Position numbers and translations under genes: made by a program. The notes under the pieces were generated by a model. That model had not been told where the DNA came from, made no database searches, and saw nothing but the letters and a program-made list of their open reading frames with translations. Below, in pieces: positions 33,951-42,978 of a DNA stretch of 64,000 nucleotides. Numbering within the stretch: the stretch's first letter is position 1; the number at the start of each line of letters is the position of its first letter. The DNA is from Chloroflexota bacterium (lineage in GTDB: Bacteria; Chloroflexota; Dehalococcoidia; Tepidiformales; Tepidiformaceae), in NCBI GenBank assembly GCA_016191435.1, contig JACPOQ010000043.1, positions 310,001 to 374,000 of the forward strand, given 5' to 3'.

Positions 33951-35114
33951 ATGACGCAGCCGATGACGTTCGGGACGTTCATGGCTCCATTTCACCGGGT
34001 CGGGGAGAACCCGTTGCTTGCCATGCGCCGCGATCTAGAGCTCATCGACTGGTGCGATGAGCTTGGGTACGACGAGGCGTGGGTGGGCGAGCACCACTCG
34101 GCGGGCTGGGAGATCATCGCCGACCCGGCGTTGTTCATCGCGGCCGCGGGTGAGCGGACGAAGCGCATCCGTATCGGCTCGGGCGTCGTGAGCCTCCCCT
34201 ACCACCACCCAATGATGGTCGCGGACCGTTACGTGCAGCTGGACTACATGACGCGCGGCCGGGCGATGCTCGGGGTGGGGCCCGGGGCGCTTGTCTCCGA
34301 TGCGGTGATGATGGGGATCGAGCCCGTGACGCAGCGCGGGCGCATGGACGAGGCGCTGGGCGCAATCCTGCGGCTCATCAACGGCGAAGTAGTCACCGAG
34401 CGCACGGACTGGTACGAGCTCCAGGAGGCACGGCTGCAACTGCTGCCGTACACGAAACCGCGCTTCCCCATCGCGGTGGCGAGCACCACGTCGCCATCCG
34501 GGATGGTGCTGGCGGGGAAGCACGGGGTGGGCGTGCTGTCGCTCGGCGCGGGCCTGGTCGGCGGGAAGAAGAACCTGGCCGAGTACTGGAAGATGGGCGA
34601 GGAATCGGCGGCGAGGCACGGGCAGGAGATCCGGCGAGAGGAGTGGCGGCTCGTGATCCGCGTCCACCTGGCCGATTCGCGCGACGAGGCGATCCGCGAC
34701 GTGGCCGAGGGCCGTCTCTACGAGCGCCACCACTACTTCGGGCGGACCGGTGGGCTCCGCAACGACATCACGCTGGAGCAGGAGATCGCCGAGGACACGG
34801 CCATTGTCGGGACGCCCGAAGACGCGATCGGCGCGCTTGAGCGGCTGCAGGAGGCGACGGGCGGATTCGGCGGCTTCATGGTGCTCGCGCACGATTGGGC
34901 GAACCGCGACAAGACGCTCCACAGCTACGAGCTGTTTGCGCGCTACGTGATGCCGCATTTCCAGGGGATGCTGGACCCGGTGCGTGAGTCCTACGACATG
35001 GTGGTGAGGAACAAGCGAGCCTATGGCGGCCCCGCGATGGAGGCCATCACGAAGGCGTACACGGACGCGGGCAAGGCGATCCCCGCCGACCTGAACCCCC
35101 GCAGCATCCGTTAG
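33951..35114 (+). CDS. LLM-class flavin-dependent oxidoreductase (limonene monooxygenase-like)
   Basis: 387 residues with AAGGAA upstream. Luciferase-like TIM barrel: LELIDWCDELGYDEAWVGEHH, TKRIRIGSGVVSLPYHHP, and RGRAMLGVGPGALVSDA. The text resembles the limonene 1,2-monooxygenase and alkanal monooxygenase alpha group. Uses reduced FMN or F420 to oxygenate or oxidise a hydrophobic substrate. Lies between the oxidoreductase operon and the fused CoA-transferase, both plus strand. Confidence 0.9.
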   Translation: MTQPMTFGTFMAPFHRVGENPLLAMRRDLELIDWCDELGYDEAWVGEHHSAGWEIIADPALFIAAAGERTKRIRIGSGVVSLPYHHPMMVADRYVQLDYMTRGRAMLGVGPGALVSDAVMMGIEPVTQRGRMDEALGAILRLINGEVVTERTDWYELQEARLQLLPYTKPRFPIAVASTTSPSGMVLAGKHGVGVLSLGAGLVGGKKNLAEYWKMGEESAARHGQEIRREEWRLVIRVHLADSRDEAIRDVAEGRLYERHHYFGRTGGLRNDITLEQEIAEDTAIVGTPEDAIGALERLQEATGGFGGFMVLAHDWANRDKTLHSYELFARYVMPHFQGMLDPVRESYDMVVRNKRAYGGPAMEAITKAYTDAGKAIPADLNPRSIR

Positions 35115-35345
35115 GCCATTGGCCCTTGGCTATTGGGCGTTGGCCGGAAAGCAGCCGGGGACGCGTTTCGGCGCACGGCCAAGAGCATGCGGTGCGCGGA
35201 GCCGGGTTCCCGACGGCGCACGGCGCTGAGCCCGAACGCAGCACGGGACTGCCCGAGTCGAGAGCCTTCGGCCGCGGAGGCAACCGACCGGCACCTGCCC
35301 CGTCCGCTGGCGTATGATCGCGCCGACATGCCTGGAGGTACGAAC
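35115..35345. other. Intergenic gap with TTGG words and a -10-like site
   Basis: The first 30 bases repeat a TTGGC/TTGGG word (ggccattggcccttggctat). No gene, tRNA or riboswitch is seen. TATGAT at 35313-35318 is a -10 candidate, nine bases before an ATG at 35328 that is in frame with the CoA-transferase. Confidence 0.5.
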
Positions 35346-37838
35346 ATGAGTGGTCTGCTTGCCGGCTATACCGTTCTCGAAATCGGCGCCGGGATTGCCA
35401 CCGGGTACTGCGGGCGGCTGCTCGCCGGGTACGGCGCAACCGTGCTGAAGGTCGAGCCGCCGGCGGGCGACCTTGCGCGGCGGATGCGCGTGGTCCCGGG
35501 CGCGGACGTGCCGGACCCGGAGGCGGCGCCGATGTTCGCCTACCTCGGCATGGGCAAGCGCAGCGTGATCGCGGATCTGGATTCGCCTGCGGACGCGGAT
35601 TTTCTGCGCGGCCTGGCGGTGCGGGCGGACGTCCTGGTCGTGGACCGGCCGTCGCCCGCCATGGAGGCGCTCGGATTGGGGTACACCGCATTGAGCGCGG
35701 TGAACCCGGCGCTCGTCTACACGACCCTCACCGGCTTCGGCGACAGCGGCCCGCGGCGCGACTGGAAAGCCGAGAACATCACCGTGGCGGGACTCGGCGG
35801 GCAAATGTCGCTGACGGGCGAACCCGACCGCGAGCCGCTCTGCCCGGGCGGCGAGCAGGGCTGGCTCCAGCTTGGTCTGCAAGGATTCGCCGCCACGGCG
35901 TTCGCACTCCTCGGCCGCTCGGAGACGGGGCTGGGCCAGCAAGTCGACCTGAGCGCAGTGGAGGTGATGGCCGGCGCGCTCGAAGGGTTCGGGCCATCGG
36001 GGCGCTTCGGCGGCCTGGCGACGCCGCGCAGCGGCAAGGCGCGGTTCGCGCTGATGGGCATCTACCCGTGCCGCGATGGCTACGCCGGCATCTTCTGTAC
36101 GCCGGGCCAGGTGCCGCTGTTTGCGCAGGTGGCGGACTGGCCGGAGCTCGCGGCGGACCCGCGGGCACAATCAGTGCTCGGGCTCGTAATGGCGAGCGAG
36201 GAGTTCGCGCCGCGAACGATGGCGTGGTTAGCTGCGCACACCAAGGAGGAAATCCGGGTCGCGGGCCGGGAGTCCGGGATGACCATCGCGCCGGTCTATT
36301 CCATCGCCGATGTGGCGGCCAGCCCGCACCTGCGCGAGCGCGGCTTCTTCGTAAAGCTGCCGCTGCCTGGCGGTGGGACGGTCGAAGTGCCAGGGGCGCC
36401 GGCTGCGCTGAGCCGCACACCGTGGGAGTCGCGGCCGGCGCCCCCGCTGGGCGAACTGAGCCAGCCGGAGGCCATGGCGCTCCTCGCGGGGGAGCGGCGG
36501 CGGGTGGTCCCGCGGACGTTGCGAACGCCCGAGCCGGCCCTCGCGCCGCCTCCCACGAACTTGCCGGCGGCGGTGTTCCCGGGCGGCACGCCCCGCGCCC
36601 TCCCTCGCGACCGCCGCGCGGGCGGGCTGTTCGATGGCATCCGGGTGCTCGATTTCACCGCGTACTGGGCGGGGCCGTATGCCACGAAGTGGCTCGCCGA
36701 CTTCGGCGCCGAGGTGATCAAGGTGGAGCCGGTGGGCCGCCTTGACCTCGTCCGCACCGTATCGAACGACTACACGCACCCGCGCCCGTACGACGTGAGC
36801 GCGTACTTCAACAACTACGCGCGCGGCAAGAAGAGCCTCGCCGTCGACCCGGGGACGGCCGCCGGGCGCGCGCTGCTGCTGGATGTCGCGGCGGAGTGCG
36901 ACGTCGTGATCGAGAACTTCAAGGCGGGGCGCATGGCGAAAATCGGGCTCGGCTACGATGACCTGCGGCAGCGCCGCCCGGATATCATCATGGTTTCGAT
37001 CTCCGGGTACGGGCAGGAAGGGCCAGATTCCGGGCTCGCCGGCGTCGGCACGAACATGGAGCAGCTCAGCGGCCTGGCTTCGCTGAACGTGTACTCGGAT
37101 TCGCCGCAGCCGTACAACTCCGGCATCGCGTACGGGGACCCGATATCCGGCGCGATGGCCGCGGCGACGGTCGCCATGTCGCTGATGCACCGGAACGCGA
37201 CGGGCGAGGGCCAGTACATAGACATCTCCGGGCACGAGAGCATCATCTCCATGATCGGCGAGCAGTTCGCGGCGCTGTCGCGGGGGCTGGCGCCCGCACC
37301 CAAGGGGAACCGGCACCCGGACATGGCGCCGCACGGCTGCTACCCGTGCGACGGCGAAGACCGCTGGCTCACGATCGCCGTCCGCGACGACGAACAGTGG
37401 AAGCGCCTCTGCGCGGTCATCGAACGGGAGGACCTGGCCGAGGCGTACCCTACGCTGGCGGAGCGCCGCGCGAACGAGTACGAAATCGACGCCTCGATCA
37501 TGGGGTGGAGCGTGCTCCAGGAGGACGCGGCCGCGGCCGAACGCCTCCAGGCGATCGGCGTGGCGGCCGCACCTGTGCTGACACCGCGGGACCAGGTGGA
37601 CGACCTGCAATTGCGGCTGCGCGGATACTTCCAGACGGTCTTCGACCCCGACATGGGCTCGTGGCCGCACGACGGCATCGCCTGGCGGCTCGGGCGGACG
37701 CCCGGGGATATCCGCGGCCCGGCGCCACGCCTCGGGCAGCACACCCGCGAAGTGCTGGCAACCGTCGCGGGGAAGAGCCCGGCGGAGATCGATGCGGCGT
37801 TCGCCTCGGGGGCGGCGGGGGAGCGGCCGGGCGGGTAG
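35346..37838 (+). CDS. Two-domain fused CaiB/BaiF CoA-transferase
   Basis: 830 residues from ATG 35346 behind GGAGGT; an in-frame ATG at 35328 could instead be a leaderless start. Two complete class III CoA-transferase domains in tandem: first about 1-395 (YTVLEIGAGIATGYCGRLLAGYGATVLKVEPP), second about 425-830 (GIRVLDFTAYWAGPYATKWLADFGAEVIKVEP). The second keeps the catalytic Asp (AYGDPISG, D598). The matching place in the first reads GWLQLGLQG without Asp, so it may be non-catalytic. Usual single-domain members are about 400 residues and dimerise. Convergent with the Liv-type transporter. Confidence 0.9.
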   Translation: MSGLLAGYTVLEIGAGIATGYCGRLLAGYGATVLKVEPPAGDLARRMRVVPGADVPDPEAAPMFAYLGMGKRSVIADLDSPADADFLRGLAVRADVLVVDRPSPAMEALGLGYTALSAVNPALVYTTLTGFGDSGPRRDWKAENITVAGLGGQMSLTGEPDREPLCPGGEQGWLQLGLQGFAATAFALLGRSETGLGQQVDLSAVEVMAGALEGFGPSGRFGGLATPRSGKARFALMGIYPCRDGYAGIFCTPGQVPLFAQVADWPELAADPRAQSVLGLVMASEEFAPRTMAWLAAHTKEEIRVAGRESGMTIAPVYSIADVAASPHLRERGFFVKLPLPGGGTVEVPGAPAALSRTPWESRPAPPLGELSQPEAMALLAGERRRVVPRTLRTPEPALAPPPTNLPAAVFPGGTPRALPRDRRAGGLFDGIRVLDFTAYWAGPYATKWLADFGAEVIKVEPVGRLDLVRTVSNDYTHPRPYDVSAYFNNYARGKKSLAVDPGTAAGRALLLDVAAECDVVIENFKAGRMAKIGLGYDDLRQRRPDIIMVSISGYGQEGPDSGLAGVGTNMEQLSGLASLNVYSDSPQPYNSGIAYGDPISGAMAAATVAMSLMHRNATGEGQYIDISGHESIISMIGEQFAALSRGLAPAPKGNRHPDMAPHGCYPCDGEDRWLTIAVRDDEQWKRLCAVIEREDLAEAYPTLAERRANEYEIDASIMGWSVLQEDAAAAERLQAIGVAAAPVLTPRDQVDDLQLRLRGYFQTVFDPDMGSWPHDGIAWRLGRTPGDIRGPAPRLGQHTREVLATVAGKSPAEIDAAFASGAAGERPGG

Positions 37839-37945
37839 GTCCCAGGGAATTGAGAGTCACGATTCTGTGGAGGGTGGACCGGGATCGTGCATGGCGGCAA
37901 GGGGGCGACTCGGGCGCCACGCCATCACCGACTCGGAACTGGGGA

Positions 37946-38698
37946 CTAGAAAAGGTCCCAAAGATGGTCGCGTTGGCGCATGCGCTCGGCGGTCTCTTCG
38001 AGGATAACGCGGCCGGCGCGCATGACGTAGACGCGGTTGGCGATGCGCAGCGCCTGGGCAACGTTCTGCTCCACCAGCAACACGGAGAGACCATCGCGCT
38101 CGGCCAGCTCCTTGATCAGCTCCATGATGCGCTGCACGACGGCGGGGGCGAGGCCCAGCGAAGGCTCGTCCAGGAGCAGCAGTTGCGGCCGCGACATCAG
38201 CGAGATCCCAAGGCTGAGCATGCGCTGTTCGCCACCGCTCATGGTCCCGGCTACCTGCCGCGTGCGCGTGCGGAGCACGGGGAACATTTCGAACACGCGG
38301 GCAATGGTCTCGCTGCGGAGGGCCGCGTCCTTCACGGGCAGGCCGCCGAGACGGAGGTTGTCCTGCACGCTGAGCTGGCTGAAGGTGAAACGCTCGGAGG
38401 GGATGAAGGAGATACCGAGCTTCACCTTCTGGGCACAACGCACGTGCGAAACATCGCTGCCGCGGTAACTGACGGTGCCGCCGAAGGGCCGGTTGAGTCC
38501 GCAAATGGTGCGCAGCGTCGTGCTCTTGCCGGCGCCGTTGTGGCCCACGAGCGTGACAATTTCGCCTTCGCCGACGCGCAGGCTGGCATCGAACACGACC
38601 GGGCGCTTGTTGTAGCCGGCACTCAGCCCCTGCACCACGAGGCAATCGGCGGAAGCGCCCGGAGGGGGAAGTGCGGGCACCTGGTCAGGCGTTGCCAA
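37946..38698 (-). CDS. livF: Branched-chain-type ABC transporter ATPase
   Basis: 250 residues from TTG 38698, chosen because GGAGG lies six bases upstream; an in-frame ATG at 38713 lacks such a site. Walker A GHNGAGKST, signature MSGGEQRML, Walker B LLLLDEPSLGLAP and the H-loop-region LLVEQN. The LivF-type ending is normal. The start lies inside the last codons of the upstream LivM-LivG fusion gene (overlap of 14 bases), so translation is coupled. Confidence 0.9.
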   Translation of the reverse strand: MATPDQVPALPPPGASADCLVVQGLSAGYNKRPVVFDASLRVGEGEIVTLVGHNGAGKSTTLRTICGLNRPFGGTVSYRGSDVSHVRCAQKVKLGISFIPSERFTFSQLSVQDNLRLGGLPVKDAALRSETIARVFEMFPVLRTRTRQVAGTMSGGEQRMLSLGISLMSRPQLLLLDEPSLGLAPAVVQRIMELIKELAERDGLSVLLVEQNVAQALRIANRVYVMRAGRVILEETAERMRQRDHLWDLF

Positions 38699-40469
38699 AG
38701 TACACCTCCGCAAGCCGCGGCTGGCTAATAAGGTCGCGCATGGTGCCCTGGGCGGTCACGATCCCGGCTTCCATGAAGTAGACCCAGTCGGCGAGGCGCT
38801 CCACGACGTGCAGGTTGTGTTCGACGATGCAGATCGTCTTGCCCATGTCGCGCGTCTGGAGGATGACCTCGAGGATGGGGTCCAGCCAGCTCTGGTCGAT
38901 GCCGGAGGCGGGCTCATCGAGGAGGAGGACATCGGCGCCGGTGGCGAGCATGCGGGCAAGCGCGACGAGCTTCTGCTCGCCGTAGCCGAGGGCCCCGGCG
39001 GGATACTCCAGCCGCGATTCCATGCCCACGAAGCGCAGCGCTTCGATGGCCTTCTCGCGTGCCTCGCGGCCGGCGCGCGCGGTTGAGCCGGGACGGAAGA
39101 AGAGGTTGCCGAGGTGCTCGCCGGGCTGGTTGGGGACGGCGAGGGCGACGTTTTCGAGCACCGACAGGCGCGGCAGCGTGCGCACATCCTGGAACGACCG
39201 CACCATGCCCCGGCGCGCGACGCGGTGCGGCGGGATGTTCGTGATGTTGTTGCCGCGCAGCGTGACCACGCCCGCGTCCGGGCGGATGGCGCCGGTGATG
39301 AGGTTGAAGACGGTGGTCTTGCCGGCACCGTTGGGGCCGACGAGGCCGGTGATGCGCCCGGCAGCGAGGCGGAAATCGAGGCCATCCACGGCGCGGATGC
39401 CGCCGAAGTGCTTCACGAGTCCGGTGACCTGCACCGCTGCCTCGAGCTGCGACACGTCCTCGACCAGGCCGTTGCCGGGCCGGGCGCGGGCCACGCGAGC
39501 GGCGGCGATGTGTGGCGGCGTGGCATCGGCGCTGCCGGCCGCCGGGGCAGGCGGGGCGGGGAGGCGGCCGGCCAGCCGCCGGATCCAGGCGACACCGGCG
39601 CGCAAGGAGGCGCTTTCCGGGATCAGCCCCTCGGGGCGCAGGCGCATGACGACGACGAGCGCGGCGCCATAGATGATGAGCCGGTACAAGGACGCATCTT
39701 CGGGGCTTGCGTTCACCTGCTTTTCGAGCACGGGCCTGGAGACGACGACGAGGACGACCCCGAGCAGCGAGCCCCAGAGGTTGCCCATCCCGCCGATGAT
39801 GATCATCGCGATCATGGTGGTGGCGACATCGAAGCTGAACTGGCTGGGCGAGGCGATCTGGCTGTAATAGACGAGCGCCGCGCCGCCAAGCCCGGCCATG
39901 GCCGAGGTGATAGCGAAGAGCCCGACCTTGTACATGAACACGTCTTTGCCGAGCGATCGCGTAGCAATCTCGTCTTCGCGGATGCCTTTTAGCACGCGTC
40001 CGAAGGGCGAGTGGCCCAGGCGCCAGCACGCCAAGAACAGGACTACGAGAAGCGGCAGCAGGATCTTGAGGTAGTCGCTCGGGCGGACGATGTCCTTGCC
40101 GAACACGCTTACGCCGCCGATCCCGAGGAGCCCATAGCTGCCGCCGAAGTACTTCAGGCTGACGATGAGCGTGAGCAACACGGTCGATAAGGAAAGCGTG
40201 AGGAGGATGAGGTAATCCATGCTCAGGCGAAGCGCGGGGACGCTCACGGCCGTGCCGATGAGCGTCCCCGCGCCGATCGCGAAAAGCGTGGCCGGAATGT
40301 AGGGGACGCCGTATTCAACGGAGAGGTACGCGGCGGTGTAGCCGCCCGCCGCTCCGAGCGCCGCGTGCGCGACGGAGACCTGCCCGCCGTAACCGATGAG
40401 CAGGTTCAATGAGAGCGCGAAGATGGCAAAAATGAGCATCTGGTTGAAGATGTCGATCTGATATTCCAC
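38685..40469 (-). CDS. Fused Liv-type permease-ATPase (LivM-LivG)
   Basis: 594 residues from GTG 40469. Residues about 1-310 form a LivM permease of eight to ten helices (NLLIGYGGQVSVAHAALGAAGGY and the loop GHSPFGRVLKGIREDEIATRSLG). About 345-594 form a LivG ATPase: Walker A GPNGAGKTT, signature LGYGEQKLVALARML, Walker B VLLLDEPASGID. The linker is Ala/Pro-rich. LivM-LivG fusions are known in this importer class. It imports branched-chain amino acids, amides or aromatic acids; the ligand is not evident. Confidence 0.9.
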   Translation of the reverse strand: MEYQIDIFNQMLIFAIFALSLNLLIGYGGQVSVAHAALGAAGGYTAAYLSVEYGVPYIPATLFAIGAGTLIGTAVSVPALRLSMDYLILLTLSLSTVLLTLIVSLKYFGGSYGLLGIGGVSVFGKDIVRPSDYLKILLPLLVVLFLACWRLGHSPFGRVLKGIREDEIATRSLGKDVFMYKVGLFAITSAMAGLGGAALVYYSQIASPSQFSFDVATTMIAMIIIGGMGNLWGSLLGVVLVVVSRPVLEKQVNASPEDASLYRLIIYGAALVVVMRLRPEGLIPESASLRAGVAWIRRLAGRLPAPPAPAAGSADATPPHIAAARVARARPGNGLVEDVSQLEAAVQVTGLVKHFGGIRAVDGLDFRLAAGRITGLVGPNGAGKTTVFNLITGAIRPDAGVVTLRGNNITNIPPHRVARRGMVRSFQDVRTLPRLSVLENVALAVPNQPGEHLGNLFFRPGSTARAGREAREKAIEALRFVGMESRLEYPAGALGYGEQKLVALARMLATGADVLLLDEPASGIDQSWLDPILEVILQTRDMGKTICIVEHNLHVVERLADWVYFMEAGIVTAQGTMRDLISQPRLAEVYFGNA

Positions 40470-40479
40470 GTCCGGCCCC

Positions 40480-41397
40480 CTAACGCGCGCCCAGCGGCAA
40501 GAGCCGGCGGGCCCTCGCCGGGAAGGAGGTCCCCAACGAGAAAGGCTTCACGGCGACGTAGATGAACAGCAGTGAAAAGACGACGAGCGGCGCCCATTGC
40601 GAGCTCAGCCAGAGGCCGCTCAGGCTTTCTATCATGCCCACCGCGAGGCCGGTGAGCGCGGTCCGCAGTGGGCCAGAGCCGATGCCAGCGAGGAACGCGA
40701 CGACAAACGCGAGGAAGGTGGGTTGCTGGCCCATATCCGGGAGGGCAGCGTATTTCATCGCCGAGAGGATGGCGACGCTGCCGGCGACCACGGATCCAAT
40801 GCCGAAGACGGCGAGGTAAATGCGGCCAGAATCGACCCCGACCACGCGCGCCATTTCCGGGTTCACACGCACGGCGTTGATCATCCGCCCGGGCTCGCTG
40901 AAGCGGATGAGCGCCCAGACGCCGAGGATGACGGCCCACAGCGATATCACCATCACCACATCGAGCGAGGTGAAGGTGTTTTCGCCGAGTGAAAGCCCCT
41001 TCACGGTAAAACCGGTATCGAGGATCTTGCTGCGCGAGCCTGCGTACAGCCGGATAAGGTTCTGCCCGGCAATGACGATGCCGAGCGACGAGATAAAGAT
41101 CGCGAGCAGCGCGAGCGTCGGCGCACTGGTTTGCAGGGGCCGGTAGATGATGCCTTCGATGAGCATGCCGAGGATGGCGCCGACGGCCAGGCCGATGATC
41201 AACGCGAGCACGAGCGGCACGCCCTGCTCGGCGGCGAGGATGGCCGCGTACGCGGTGACCACGTAGGTGGTGGAGTAGGCGAAATGGAACCGCCCGGTGA
41301 CGCCGAGGATGAGCCCGAAGCCTACCCCGAGCGCGCCGTAGCGTGTGCCCGTGATGATGCCGTTCACGAAGAGCTGTTGAAACAGCGTGAAGTCCAC
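40480..41397 (-). CDS. livH: Branched-chain-type ABC transporter permease
   Basis: 305 residues from GTG 41397 behind GGAAGGGGTGA. LivH-type: FVNGIITGTRYGALGVGFGLILGVTGRFHFAYS and the cytoplasmic loop ERSxxGRxxxAVRxN present as FSEPGRMINAVRVNPEMARVVG. Ten bases precede the LivMG gene. A perfect hairpin (41437-41472) separates it from the binding-protein gene. Confidence 0.9.
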   Translation of the reverse strand: MDFTLFQQLFVNGIITGTRYGALGVGFGLILGVTGRFHFAYSTTYVVTAYAAILAAEQGVPLVLALIIGLAVGAILGMLIEGIIYRPLQTSAPTLALLAIFISSLGIVIAGQNLIRLYAGSRSKILDTGFTVKGLSLGENTFTSLDVVMVISLWAVILGVWALIRFSEPGRMINAVRVNPEMARVVGVDSGRIYLAVFGIGSVVAGSVAILSAMKYAALPDMGQQPTFLAFVVAFLAGIGSGPLRTALTGLAVGMIESLSGLWLSSQWAPLVVFSLLFIYVAVKPFSLGTSFPARARRLLPLGAR

Positions 41398-41436
41398 GAC
41401 TCACCCCTTCCGCGATTCTTCCCGCCTCTGGACAAA

Positions 41437-41472
41437 CAGATGCGGCGGATCCGTGCGTCTCCGCCGCATCTG
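41437..41472 (-). promoter_or_regulatory. 13-bp perfect inverted repeat between binding protein and permease genes
   Basis: CAGATGCGGCGGA (41437-41449) and TCCGCCGCATCTG (41460-41472) pair perfectly around a ten-base loop, 20 bases after the binding-protein stop and 40 bases before livH. This is the position of known intercistronic stem-loops that stabilise or partly terminate the binding-protein message to give it higher expression than the membrane subunits. Confidence 0.75.
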
Positions 41473-41492
41473 GCCGATGGCTGTGCGGGCGG

Positions 41493-42848
41493 CTACATCA
41501 TCTTGAAGCTGGCGCCCCCGATATCGAACGACGCGGCCATGCTCGTCTTGCCGCCCTTGACGGTGAACACGCCAAGCGCGCGCTTGGAGACGGAGTGCGT
41601 CTTCACGTCGATGCCGAGCTCGCCGGGGGTATTGGCGTCGCCGCCGTAGACGCTCTTGAAGATGGGGTTGGCCTGCAGCGCCTGGTCCAGCTGGTCGCCA
41701 CTATTGGGATCGCCGTTCTTGGCGACGACGCGGCGGACGAGGTCCCAGAGGCTGAAGGTGTTCTCGTAGAAGTCGGCCGCGTAGAAGTCCGGCACGGCAT
41801 CGGGGTATTTCGCCTTGAAGGAATCGACGAAGAGCTTGCCCCACGGGTTCGGCGGGTTGTCGATATCGAAGAAGTCGAAGGAGAAGATGTACTTGTCGTA
41901 GGCGGCGCCGGCGACCTTCGCGGCATCGGGCGTGAACTCGGAGCCGATGACCTGGGCGTTGATGCCGGCGGTGTCGTATTGCTTCATAAAGAAGCCGGGG
42001 TCCAGCCCCCAAATGCCGAGCTGGATGATATCGGCGTTCTTCTGCTTGATGCGGGCGAGCAGGGTGGAGTAATCGGTCGTCCCGATGGGCGCCGTCTCCA
42101 TGCCGAGGTAGGTGAGGCCGTTCTTGGTGAGGGTGGCCTGCAGGTTCGCCTCGCTGGGCTTTACCACGGCATCGCCGACGTCCCAGATGACGTAGAGCAC
42201 CTTCTTGGCATTCGGGAACTTCTTCGGTACGTACTGGTACACGCCCGGGAAGGTGTCGTCGGGGGTGACGGCGCGGGTGCCATAGAAGTAGGGCTGGCCC
42301 TGGAAGGCGGGGGGCGCGCCGCCGCCACCATCGAGCGTGAGCATCTTGTACTGCTTGATGGCCGGCAGCATCGCGCCGATGTCGGCGGCGTAGGATGCGA
42401 GGACCATGGGCGTGTTGGCGATGCCGAGCTCGCGTGCGGCCGCGGCCCCGGCTTCGGCATTGCCGGACTTGTGGTCCTTGTAGCTGACGGTGAAGGTTGG
42501 GCCGCCGAGCGACTTAATCTGCTCCACGGCGAGATCGATGCCCTTGGACATGGTGCCGCCGTAGTAAGCGCCCGATTCGCTGAGGGCGAGCACCGCGCCG
42601 ACCTTGAGCGTGAGGCCTTGACCGGCCTCCTTGCCGCTGGGCAGGCTGAGCATCTTGGTCAGGGAGGAGACGTTGGTCGTCTTGCCGCCGGTGGTCGTGG
42701 TCTTTTTGCTGTCGTCGTCATCGCCGCAGCCGACCAGCGCGAGGCCGGCGGCCCCCACGCCGGCCAGGCCGATGCCCGCTACAAATGTCCGTCGTGTGAC
42801 GCGACGCGCGGTGATGCGGCGCGTCCAGTAGTTGCTGTGCTGGCTCAC
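41493..42848 (-). CDS. livK: Branched-chain-type ABC transporter substrate-binding lipoprotein
   Basis: 451 residues from GTG 42848 with GGAGAGGGGA upstream. N-terminus carries TRRTFVAGIGLAGVGAAGLALVGC, a Tat-like motif plus a lipobox (LVGC, cysteine near 41). The periplasmic-binding-protein-1 fold follows: LKVGAVLALSESGAYYGGTMSKGIDLAVEQI and FTVSYKDHKSGNAEAGAAAARELG. Binds an amino acid, amide or aromatic acid for the Liv-type importer. An Asp-rich GCGDDDDSKK follows the lipid site. Confidence 0.92.
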   Translation of the reverse strand: MSQHSNYWTRRITARRVTRRTFVAGIGLAGVGAAGLALVGCGDDDDSKKTTTTGGKTTNVSSLTKMLSLPSGKEAGQGLTLKVGAVLALSESGAYYGGTMSKGIDLAVEQIKSLGGPTFTVSYKDHKSGNAEAGAAAARELGIANTPMVLASYAADIGAMLPAIKQYKMLTLDGGGGAPPAFQGQPYFYGTRAVTPDDTFPGVYQYVPKKFPNAKKVLYVIWDVGDAVVKPSEANLQATLTKNGLTYLGMETAPIGTTDYSTLLARIKQKNADIIQLGIWGLDPGFFMKQYDTAGINAQVIGSEFTPDAAKVAGAAYDKYIFSFDFFDIDNPPNPWGKLFVDSFKAKYPDAVPDFYAADFYENTFSLWDLVRRVVAKNGDPNSGDQLDQALQANPIFKSVYGGDANTPGELGIDVKTHSVSKRALGVFTVKGGKTSMAASFDIGGASFKMM

Positions 42849-42978
42849 TGTTTCCCCTCTCCTGCGAAATCCGGGCTCGAAGGCCGAGGCGAGTATTGTT
42901 CCTCGCATAGATGGTGTCAATGAAGCCCATTCCGGCCAGGACTAGCCGCAACGGTTATGTCGAGAATCTTGTTCGAGA

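Noticed and set aside
35150..35300. GGTTC-containing stretch considered as part of a tRNA
   Set aside because: No acceptor, D or anticodon arms can be drawn around it.
37867..37883. 17-base word GTGGAGGGTGGACCGGG with an inverted copy at 50973-50989
   Set aside because: In 64 kb of high-GC sequence a shared 17-mer is expected about once by chance, and flanks do not match.
37920..37965. GGGAC/GTCCC arms as a terminator between convergent genes
   Set aside because: The arms overlap the stop codon and last codons of livF and the stem is only five base pairs.
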